Assembly (NCBI GenBank): GCA_963556255.1
Contig: OY744605.1
Span: 12,219,140-12,283,139 of the forward strand
Direction of reading: 5' to 3'
From: Allolobophora icterica
Taxonomy: Eukaryota > Annelida > Clitellata > Crassiclitellata > Lumbricidae
DNA length: 64,000 nt
Shown here: positions 56,377-64,000 of the stretch, piece after piece
Layout of the letters: every line of letters begins with the position of its first letter
How positions within the stretch are numbered: the stretch's first letter is position 1
The notes under the pieces: generated by a model
What the model was told of the DNA's origin: nothing
Database searches by the model: none
Seen by the model: the letters and a program-made list of their open reading frames with translations, nothing else
Position numbers and translations under genes: made by a program

Positions 56377-56528
56377 GTAAATCGTCTTCAAGACGAGCAG
56401 CCCCCAGCATTGTCCTTGTCTCTCCGGCCGAGTCTTGCAGTGCTTAAGAGCGATACAGATCAGTCCTGAGTTGATGAGGAAGCCACAGTTCCGTTGCACT
56501 GTCATGTTCTGTGGGTTGAATTGTGAAG
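56377..56528 (-). other. Unrecognised exon-like minus-strand frame
   Basis: Between a possible acceptor TTCTGGCAG and donor TAC/GTTAAG the frame reads SQFNPQNMTVQRNCGFLINS, then GLICIALKHCKTRPERQGQC. The composition is protein-like and without low complexity. I do not recognise it. It sits at the 5' edge of the LINE and may be a LINE or MITE by-product. Confidence 0.2.
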
Positions 56529-58837
56529 CTGCCAGAAGTGTTTTCGACAACACTTTTACCAACTTTGCTGACTGTGTTACCAACTCGGCGATAATAATAT
56601 CTGATATTTCTGACCATCTGCCTATTATTACTTGGATTCAGAATGACTTAAATACCCAATGTAATCCAAGAACCATCGAGATGTCAAGGACTGTTAACCA
56701 GGATACCATCTCTAAATTTAAAAGGCTAATGGCTGATGCTGACTGGTCATCTGTAAAACTGCTATGTGATCAAGAAGAAACAAACCTAGCTTACACTTCA
56801 TTCATAAACATAATTAAACTTAACTACGACCAAGCATTTCCATTAAAATTAATGAAGACCTCCAAAAGGAACACTTTTCAACATCCATGGATGACACAAG
56901 GCTTGTATAATTCCATTAAAAAGAAAGAAAAACTGTACATCAAATATATTAAAAACCCTACTTTTGAAAATAAGGCCATCTTTACCACCTATCGTAATAA
57001 ATATAAAATAATTCGTACTAAAACTGAACAAGAGTTCTATGCTAATGAATTTACAAAATGCTATAACGATATAAAAAAAACCTGGCAGATAATCAAGTCT
57101 ATAGTCAAATCTGATAACACTGACTTATTTATAAAAGAAATCAATATTAATGGTAATACAATAAAAGATCCTGAACTAATGGCTGATCAGTTTAACTCCT
57201 ATTTTACGAATCTACCAAATTCACTTGCACTAAAAATACCCCCCTCAAAGAAATTATTTCAAGACTATATGCCATCCTCCTCCTTGAACTCCTTTGTTAT
57301 CTTACCTACTTGCCCTCAAGAGTTACTAACCATAAATAAAACCTTGAAAGTAACCCATAGTACTGGCCCTGACGACATCAATCCTTACTTAATCTCTCCC
57401 CTTATGGAACTTGTTGCTGTTCCATTGAGTGACATAATTAACTGCTCACTTAGAAATGGTGAGGTTCCCTCAAACGTTAAATTAGCTAAGGTGCTGCCTA
57501 TTCATAAGCAGGGAAATAAAAATGAAATCTCCAACTTTAGACCCATTTCTATCTTGCCCTTTTTTTCTAAATTATTTGAAAGGGTCATGTATGACCGACT
57601 GTTTTCCTTTATAAATAATAAAAAAATTCTTCACCCTTTTCAACATGGCTTTCAACCTGGCCACTCGACCTTTATGTCCCTATTGGACATACAAGATAAA
57701 ATAACACAAGCTATGGATAACAATGAATTCTCTATTGGTATTTTTCTGGACCTTGCTAAGGCCTTTGACACCGTTGATCACAAAATCTTACTCTCTAAAT
57801 TGGAACATTACGGGGTCAGAGGCAAAGCACTAGACTGGTTCAAAAGTTACTTATGTAATCGTTATCAGCAAGTTTCATGCAATGGTAAATTATCCAGCTT
57901 CCAACTCGTTATGTTTGGTGTTCCTCAGGGTTCTATACTCGGACCTCTCTTATTCTTAATATACATTAATGATCTTCCTAACTCCTCGACTCTCCTTCAT
58001 TATATTCTATTCGCTGACGATTCTAATGCTTTTCTTTCACATGCCTCCTACGAAGAATTAATCAAAATAGCAAATGAAGAACTAGCAATGGCTAATGATT
58101 GGTTTAAAGCTAACAAACTCTCCCTAAATATTTCTAAAACGAACTTTATTATTTTTAGATCCAATAATAAGATTATTCCACCCTCTGATAACGTACTAAA
58201 AATAGACAACATAATAATTCCACAAGTCACTTCCTCAAAGTTTCTTGGGGTCCACATTGACCAACACCTGAAATGGAATACACACATACTAGAAATAACT
58301 AAGAAAATTTCAAAAAGCATTGGCATTATTCGTAGAATATCCTACCTTCTTCCCCCACACATACTCAACAACTTATACTATACCCTTATATATCCTTACT
58401 TGACTTACTGCAATTTCATCTGGACTTCAACTTACAACGCCCACTTGATGAATCTAAGAATCATTCAGAAAAAGGCCATAAGACTAATCACAGGATCTGC
58501 TGTTTATTCCCATACCAGACCTCTGTATCTGAAATTTAATCTTTTAAGTCTTTCTCAAATTAAGTTTATTCAAACTGGTGTGTTTATGTACCAATATGGC
58601 AGAAATCTCCTCCCTCCTGCTTTTCTCTCCTATTTCAGCCCAATTATGCCTATCTATGACACTAGAAGCAACAGAGAATACTCATGCATCTTCGCAAGAA
58701 CCAACTTGCGTATGTTCTCAATCAAATACCAAGGTCCTCTCGTTTGGAATAACCTTCCTTTGGTCATTCGTGAGGCTAGGAGCCTCGTTCATTTCAAACA
58801 CTTGATCCGTGCACACGCAATAAGTAGTATCATGTAG
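56435..58837 (+). CDS. LINE ORF2 protein: endonuclease C terminus plus reverse transcriptase (800 codons open)
   Basis: The open frame starts upstream of the LINE by chance, so the first 30-40 residues are probably not LINE. Residues about 55-70 (AIIISDISDHLPIITW) are the end of an APE-type endonuclease. The RT follows: TGPDDINPYLI, NFRPISILPFFSKLFE, FQHGFQPGHSTFMSLL, IFLDLAKAFDTVDHKILLSK (motif A), GVPQGSILGPLLFLIYIND (motif B), YILFADDSNAF (active-site Asp-Asp), SLNISKTNFIIF and KFLGVHID. A C-terminal region ends GPLVWNNLPLVIREA. No stop or frameshift interrupts the RT, which suggests a young copy. Most of the endonuclease is missing, so it is not autonomous. Confidence 0.92.
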   Translation: MQCLRAIQISPELMRKPQFRCTVMFCGLNCEAARSVFDNTFTNFADCVTNSAIIISDISDHLPIITWIQNDLNTQCNPRTIEMSRTVNQDTISKFKRLMADADWSSVKLLCDQEETNLAYTSFINIIKLNYDQAFPLKLMKTSKRNTFQHPWMTQGLYNSIKKKEKLYIKYIKNPTFENKAIFTTYRNKYKIIRTKTEQEFYANEFTKCYNDIKKTWQIIKSIVKSDNTDLFIKEININGNTIKDPELMADQFNSYFTNLPNSLALKIPPSKKLFQDYMPSSSLNSFVILPTCPQELLTINKTLKVTHSTGPDDINPYLISPLMELVAVPLSDIINCSLRNGEVPSNVKLAKVLPIHKQGNKNEISNFRPISILPFFSKLFERVMYDRLFSFINNKKILHPFQHGFQPGHSTFMSLLDIQDKITQAMDNNEFSIGIFLDLAKAFDTVDHKILLSKLEHYGVRGKALDWFKSYLCNRYQQVSCNGKLSSFQLVMFGVPQGSILGPLLFLIYINDLPNSSTLLHYILFADDSNAFLSHASYEELIKIANEELAMANDWFKANKLSLNISKTNFIIFRSNNKIIPPSDNVLKIDNIIIPQVTSSKFLGVHIDQHLKWNTHILEITKKISKSIGIIRRISYLLPPHILNNLYYTLIYPYLTYCNFIWTSTYNAHLMNLRIIQKKAIRLITGSAVYSHTRPLYLKFNLLSLSQIKFIQTGVFMYQYGRNLLPPAFLSYFSPIMPIYDTRSNREYSCIFARTNLRMFSIKYQGPLVWNNLPLVIREARSLVHFKHLIRAHAISSIM

Positions 58838-59320
58838 CTCTTAGTGCTATATCCCATCTATTGATTGCCCGTTATCCAATTTAAAGTGTACTGCCTGATA
58901 CAATTACAAGGTGTAATGCTTGTTGTACTGAATGCTCTCTGTATTGGCAGTGCTTTGTTGTTCCTGTGTCCTCATGACGGTGCTCAGTTTTGTTAGCACT
59001 TGATTTTTGTTTTTTTTTTGTGTTTTTGTTTCATTTTCTTGATTTAGTTGAGTAGGGATGGAATTCCCCTGCCGTCCATTTAGTTCTAGAAAATAATTTG
59101 CAAGTTTTGCTATACAGTTAATGCAATTAGGCCCCTATTCAGCGGGACTTGTCCCTTCGGGTGTGCCCTTTGCTCCCTCATACCATCTCTTTATAGATAA
59201 ACTTCTGCAATAATCTGACTATGTTTGTGAAATTCTACTTACTGTAGTTTCATGTCGTTCATTTTGTTTTGTTTCTGGGAACAATAAATTGATTTGATTT
59301 GATTTGATTTGATTTGAATG
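56530..59320 (+). mobile_element. CR1/Jockey-group LINE, 5'-truncated, uninterrupted ORF2, (GATTT)n tail
   Basis: Begins inside the endonuclease domain and ends with AACAATAAATTGATTTGATTTGATTT-type repeats. The 3' untranslated part of about 480 bp (58838-59280) has no L2-style hairpin, so it is a different family from the L2 copies around it. Confidence 0.88.
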
Positions 59321-59330
59321 TCCATGCTGT

Positions 59331-59431
59331 CGTTTCCGACGCCGAAGAATTTTGACCTTTAGCTGAGCCAGATAACGAATGCTTGCCTGCTGTGTTGAGA
59401 AAGCAGCCGTGGATACTGTCCTGGCAAGCTT
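59331..59431 (-). repeat. Right arm of the inverted repeat flanking the LINE
   Basis: Starts CGTTTCCGACGCCGAAGAAT, 11 bp after the LINE tail, and ends near CTGTCCTGGCAAGC. Confidence 0.9.
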
Positions 59432-59629
59432 CTTATGCGACCAATATTGCAGTCATGTCTGCATGAACAGACAGGAGTGTCGCCAGACTTGCAACGGCGA
59501 ACTATAGTCTGAAGGTTTCGCGTTGGGCGCCAGAGCGGAATCTGACGGCCTTGCACAGAACCTCGACGCTGTTCGGCGATTGGAGAGTAAAAGAATTCGA
59601 TGGTCTAATGATCTGATCTCATCCAATGT

Positions 59630-59990
59630 GTGGGAATTGTAGAAAAAGACTTGGGGGTTGAACATTTTATCCGTAGGCCTACTTTGCAAACTGATGTCAA
59701 AGAAACTTGAAAGCAGCTGATTTAAACGCTGGCAGTTAAGATAGTCAGCCTCGAATCAAAATGAATTCCTTTGTTGAGGAAATTCAAAAATGCATACATT
59801 AAACACCATGGAAATGTCTTCTCTTTGTCAGAGACTCAGAGTCAAATAATGCTAAATCACACTAGCACAACTGAGGATGGTTGGACATGACCCCCCTTGG
59901 GTGTGCAATGAAGACTTAACTGTGGGGGTCTTAAGAAAGACTAGGGGTTGAACCCCCAACCCCCAACAATTCCCATCCTGATCTCATCCA
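59630..59990 (+). repeat. Dispersed repeat shared with 12160-12520
   Basis: GAATTGTAGAAAAAGACT, CACACTAGCACAACTGAGG, TGTGCAATGAAGACTTAACT and GGTTGAACCCCCAACCCCC occur in the same order as in the SCAF intron 3 copy. Confidence 0.6.
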
Positions 59991-60880
59991 GATCATTCGA
60001 AAAGGGATCGTTGAAGGACCTTGAGATTCTTACCATCTGCCCATGGGACGATGAGAGTGAAGACTTGGCTGAGCGTTACGTGTAGGCCCTATGCTTATCC
60101 GGAGGATCTTGACTGTCTTTACATTGAGGACGAAGGCCTGTCGTGATAGGAGCTTGGAAGCAAGCTCTGTGATAGTCCCAAGACGGTCGGCATCGGTCAG
60201 CATCCTGCAGATGGTGTTGATGAAGATGGTCATTTGTCTGCTGGAGCGTCTGAAGAAGACGTTGCGGAAGAAACGACTCCTTCAGTAGGAGACCAGGCAA
60301 TATCTGAATCATGGACAGCAGGTGGCCGAAAGACCGATGAACCGAGATTGGACGATAGGCACGACACTCTACGTGAGGTCATAGACACACGGTCGAAGCC
60401 AAGGAGGTTGGTCTGCGGATGCCTACCTCTCCCGCGTTTCCGCTGGCCTATGAGGCAAAGTGGGCGCATCATGCCTAACGTTCCCGAAGTTGTCCCAACG
60501 TAAAAGACATCTTCTCTGAGTTAAAGCGCAGAGGAATCTATTAAGGCGACCTTGGTCAAACGGTCTCCAACTCGAAGAGCTCTTGATAGACATATTCGGT
60601 TAGGAAAGCTTTTTGAAGTGACTGTTGCATCGTTGTATATCAACACTAACTGTTTTATCTTTCATCGCGTTTGTTGCGTGTTAGTTCATTTTTTCTACGT
60701 CATCTTCGAAACAGGAACGAAATCAAAGCAAGAAAACACGGACTGATCCTAAATTTGTTTAGATAGTTTGACGTTTTAAACTAACTTTTCAGTTATTCAG
60801 CAGTTTCATTGACTGATAGGCGCCTTAGAGCTGCCTTGGTATTTGACGGCTGCTGCTTGTCAGTTTCTTAATTTTTGAGG
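59990..60880. other. Sequence with short open frames, nothing recognised
   Basis: Minus-strand frames around 60030-60233 (FINTICRMLTDADRLGTITE) and 60230-60472 are open but short and match no family I know. They may be scraps of a repeat protein. Confidence 0.25.
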
Positions 60881-61030
60881 GCATTTATAAGCCAGTGTGG
60901 TAACTTTTGAGGGCATTTTTAGACAGTTTCTTAATTTCTGAGGGTATATATTTGTCAGTTTCCTAATTTGTGAGGGTATTTACTTGTCAGTTTCATAATT
61001 TCTGAGGGTATTTACTGGTCAGTTTTTCTT
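60875..61030 (+). repeat. About 38-bp minisatellite, 4-5 copies
   Basis: Units contain TCAGTTTCTTAATTTCTGAG followed by GGTATTTA. Confidence 0.85.
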
Positions 61031-61034
61031 AACT

Positions 61035-62345
61035 TTTGAGATGTGTTCTTTAAGATAGCTCTATAGTTAAGATGTGGTCTGTAGTTAACATAGTTCTTAA
61101 GTTTAGATGTGTTCTATAGATAATATCGTTCTTTAGTTAAAATGTTTTTTAAGATAATTCGTTAGATTTGATGTGTTCTTTAGTTAGTATCGTTATTTGG
61201 TTTAGATAGTTCTTTAGTTAAGATTTTTAGTTAAGATGTGTTCTGAAGTTAAGAAGTGTTCTTTAGTTACGATAGTTCGTTAGTTAGGATGTGTTCTTTT
61301 GTCAAGATGTGTTTTTTTTAGTTAAGGTGTGTTCTTGAGTCAAGATAGTTCTTTAGCTTAGATGTGTTCTCTAGTTAAGATAGTTCTGTGGTTTAGATAT
61401 GCTCTTTAGTTAAGAAAATTCTTTAGTTCAGATGTATTCTCAGTTAAGATGTGTTATTTAGTTAAAACGTGTTCTTTATCTAAGATATATTCTTTTGTTG
61501 AGATAATTTTTTCTTTAGTTAAGAAAGTTTTAAAGGTAAGATGTGTTCTTTAGTTATGTTCTTTTGCTAAGATGTCTTCTGTCGTTAAGATTGTTCTGTA
61601 GTTTAGATATGTTCTATAGCTACGATTGTTCTTTAGTTAAGATGTGTTCTTTAGTTAATATGTGTTCTTGAGTTAAGGTATGTTCTTTTGTTAAGATAGT
61701 TCTTTAGTTAAGATGTGTTCTCGAGTTAAGATAGTTCTTAAGCTTAGGTGTGTTCTCTAATTAAGATAGTTCTGTGGTTATATGTGTTCCTTAGTTAAGA
61801 CAGTTCTTTAGTTAAGATGTGTTCTTTAGTTAAGATAGTTCTTTTGTTAAGATTTGCTCTTTACACAAGATTGTATTTGAGTTAAGATGTGTTCTTTAGC
61901 TAAGGTATGTTCTTTAGTTAAGATATTTATTCAGTTAAGATATTTCTTTAGTTAAGACGTGTTCTCAGTTGTGTTCTTTAGCTAAGATGTGTTCTTTAGT
62001 TAAGATGTGTTCTTCAGTTAAGAAAGTTCTTTTGGTAAGATGTGTTCTTTAGTTAAGATATGTTTTTTTTATAGCTAAGATGTGTTCTATAGTTAAGAAA
62101 GTTCTGTAGTTAAGATGTGTTCTTTAGTTACGATAGTTCTTTGGTTAAGATGTGTTCTTTAGTTAATATGTGTTCTTCAGCTAAGATGTTTTCTTTAGTT
62201 AAGATGTGTTCTTTTGTTAAGAAAGTTCTTTAGGTAAGATGTGTTCTTTAGTTAAGATATGTTCTTTAGCTGTGTTCTTTAGTTAAAAACAATTCTTTAG
62301 CTTAGATGTGTTTTCTTAGTTTAGGTCGTTCTTTAACTAAGATGT
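61035..62345 (+). repeat. 17-18 bp minisatellite, about 1.3 kb
   Basis: The dominant unit is TTCTTTAGTTAAGATGTG, with many single-base variants and short deletions. No coding frame. It ends where the repeat shared with 38820 begins. Confidence 0.95.
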
Positions 62346-62995
62346 GTTCATCAATATTTTATTGTTGTGCCTTTCCAGAGATCGCAGTCTCTGCTTTGCT
62401 TATTGTATCTAGACAGAGTAAGGAATATGTACCAGAAAAGCACGAGAGTACTTAGACACCCAGATAAACCAGACGAACTGAGTCACAGGCAGTCAGACAG
62501 CCAGACTTTCAGCCACACAAGTCACCCGACAGACTGACCGGCCCACAGGCCGCAGGCGCCACAGATCTTGAAATGTCTGCCTCGATGGCTGCCACATTGT
62601 CATGACAACTGGGTATGAATGAGTAATTATTAAATTTAGAGCGTTTCTGAGTTGTTATGGAACACGACAAAAATGATGTAACCCCCTATATTAAACAAAT
62701 AGTGCAATTAAAAAGATGGCTTGTTTTTATTTGCACAGAAATTAAAGAGAATACTGACAGGATAATATGTCCAAAATGGTCTCCATGCGAAAAGCGAGTG
62801 TGTAGAAGAAATTGGTTCCCCCACTTTTTAGACCACAGTTACGCCTCTGCTTAGGCTGTGAAGAATTCTGCTCATTGCTCGTCCTTTTGTGCATTCAGTT
62901 GGTGGTTTTTAATTTTATTTTGAACTCCGGCGGAACACCCGGCCGACGCTCGTGGAACCTTGGAGTTCCGCGAAACCTCGGTTGAAAACCGCTGC
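62345..62995 (+). repeat. Dispersed repeat ending in a hAT-type right terminus
   Basis: 62345-62530 is homologous to 38820-39000. At 62975-62994 GGTTGAAAACCGCTG is a hAT-style right terminus preceded by GGAGTTCCGCGAAACC. No matching left end was found nearby. Confidence 0.45.
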
Positions 62996-63186
62996 TGTAG
63001 ACTATGTGACCGCAGTTTAACAAGAACGACGACAACATTGGCAGTTATTTATTTTGCATTAATTCTAGGTTTAATACAATCAAACAAATTTCAGCTTGAA
63101 AATATGCGAAGTCCGCATTTACGTCGTAAATTTCAACGGCTGTAACGTTCAGCTGCGCAGGAGAGAATGTCGAACGATGTTGTCGA

Positions 63187-63404
63187 TCAGTCACAACATG
63201 TCTGACAGCCACAGCAGGTCCTGATTTTGTCCCAGTAGCCATCGGTGCATGTACACGTGCAGCCCGCAGGACCTCCGTTGTGTATCCTGGCGTAGTCTTC
63301 ACACGTCGGAGTTACGCCCCCAGTGCAGTAAGTCCCGTAGCGATCCATATAGTTCCTCACGCAGGTCTCAGCACAAGCCATGTCGTTGGCGCAAGATTCC
63401 CAGT
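63187..63404 (-). CDS. Invertebrate-type (destabilase) lysozyme, last exon; rest beyond right edge
   Basis: The acceptor CTTTCAG at 63405 opens a phase-2 exon of 71 codons plus TGA at 63187-63189. It reads WESCANDMACAETCVRNYMD, then RYGTYCTGG, then PTCEDYARIHNGGPAGC, then DGYWDKI, the hallmark second half of i-type lysozymes. These are secreted enzymes that cleave peptidoglycan, and some also have isopeptidase activity. The catalytic Glu/Asp lie in upstream exons outside the window. The end is unusually Cys-rich, with GCTCTCTDGYW and CCGCQTCCD, adding cysteines beyond the common pattern. Confidence 0.93.
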
Positions 63405-63411
63405 CTGAAAG

Positions 63412-63454
<43 letters not shown>
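63412..63454 (+). repeat. (CAT)n microsatellite next to the lysozyme acceptor
   Basis: CATCATCATCATCATCATCA begins 8 bp upstream, in gene sense, of the lysozyme exon acceptor. On the transcribed strand it reads (GATGAT)n where a polypyrimidine tract is normally expected. Confidence 0.9.
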
Positions 63455-63599
63455 CATTTTAAAACCGAGTTACTTATGATTCATCGGAATTTAAAATAGC
63501 TCGGGAGAATTGTACATCATGTGGGCATGCTGGCAGGGACAATATTTCGTCACCAGTAGACTTGATCACTGCAGTGCGGTACTTGTAGGCCTGCCTCTT

Positions 63600-63895
63600 A
63601 ATCTTTGACCTTGCAGCCCGTCGAACTCTTCGGCAAGGGGGTGTGTCTTTTGGTCCCGTGTGCTCGCACTGCTATTAGACAGTGTCGGGCTTTTTCGGTT
63701 GTGGGGCCCTCCATCTGGAATGGTCTCCCTCTAGACCTGCGCTTGCTGCCTCGGCTAAACTTGCCTGCTATAGCTATATTAAGTCTCTCAAATCACATTT
63801 CTTTAACTGTGGCTGTGCTTTGAGCGCCTCTGAGGAGGTATCTAGAAGAGGCGCTATACAAATTATCAGAATTAATGAATTAATGAATTTGAGCG
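63600..63895 (+). mobile_element. L2-type LINE 3' end with (AATGAATT)n-like tail
   Basis: The plus frame RQCRAFSVVGPSIWNGLPLD is followed by the tail TGAGCGCCTCTGAGG, AGAGGCGCTATACAAATTAT and GAATTAATGAATTAATGAAT. It lies in the presumed lysozyme intron, antisense to that gene. Confidence 0.88.
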
Positions 63896-63914
63896 TCCTA
63901 TATGAGATGCTCAT

Positions 63915-63990
63915 GTAAACATTTCAACAACGATCGAGATTTTACTAAAAGTGACTGGGAAACCAATGCAGCTCCTCGTTAAAGTGTTAA
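63915..63990. mobile_element. TTAA micro-MITE, copy 4, diverged left end
   Basis: GTGACTGGGAAACCAATGCA, then GCTCCTCGTTAAAGTGTTAA, is the reverse complement of copies 1 and 2. The left end is decayed (GTAAACATTTCAACAACG). Confidence 0.65.
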
Positions 63991-64000
63991 CATGAATGTA

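Overview
This is an intron-rich, repeat-laden nuclear segment of an invertebrate animal. The host genes are split into short exons with GT-AG introns. The last host exon belongs to an invertebrate-type lysozyme, a family found in molluscs, annelids, echinoderms and arthropods. The rest is dense L2/CR1-type LINEs, hAT, piggyBac and Tc1/mariner elements, tRNA-derived SINEs and satellites, as in many marine invertebrates. I cannot fix the phylum from the sequence alone.

Layout. (1) Positions 72-19827, minus strand: at least 15 coding exons (747 codons) of a SCAF4/SCAF8-type protein, with an N-terminal CTD-interaction domain, an acidic/Ser-Arg middle and an RRM. The gene runs off the left edge. 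(2) 19828-25071: a TE-rich intergenic block with a 5'-truncated CR1-type LINE and three hAT-type MITEs carrying perfect 8-bp target duplications. (3) 25072-27452, minus strand: a complete three-exon DR1 (NC2-beta) gene. (4) 29152-35581, plus strand: a complete five-exon TMEM9 gene, divergent from DR1. (5) 36-43 kb: Tc1/mariner, foldback elements and LINE debris. (6) 43062-55145: a tandem duplication of a unit of about 5.5 kb. Each unit holds two L2-type LINE copies in inverted orientation, a long (GAT)n array and a terminal SINE. The second unit carries an additional 1,077-bp hAT element. (7) 55.2-59.3 kb: antisense L2 3' end, then a LINE with an uninterrupted 800-codon reading frame lying between about 100-bp inverted arms. 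(8) 59.4-63.1 kb: minisatellites, mainly a 17-18 bp array of about 1.3 kb. (9) 63187-63404, minus strand: terminal exon of an i-type lysozyme gene whose other exons lie beyond the right edge.

The host genes are housekeeping and immune genes: SCAF4/8 (RNA polymerase II CTD reader that restrains early polyadenylation), DR1 (TBP-binding transcription repressor), TMEM9 (endolysosomal membrane protein linked to V-ATPase) and a secreted antibacterial lysozyme. The most unusual structures are two satellites built from exon/intron junctions of host genes. A 163-bp array in SCAF intron 2 repeats the acceptor plus the first part of exon 3. A 26-bp array at the end of TMEM9 exon 2 repeats the last exon bases plus the 5' splice site nine times. 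The TMEM9 stop codon also appears to lie at, or inside, the start of an L2-type 3' tail. A family of 71-bp TTAA-flanked micro-MITEs occurs four times.

Exon boundaries were derived by eye from splice consensus, phase continuity and remembered family sequence; no alignment or search was run.
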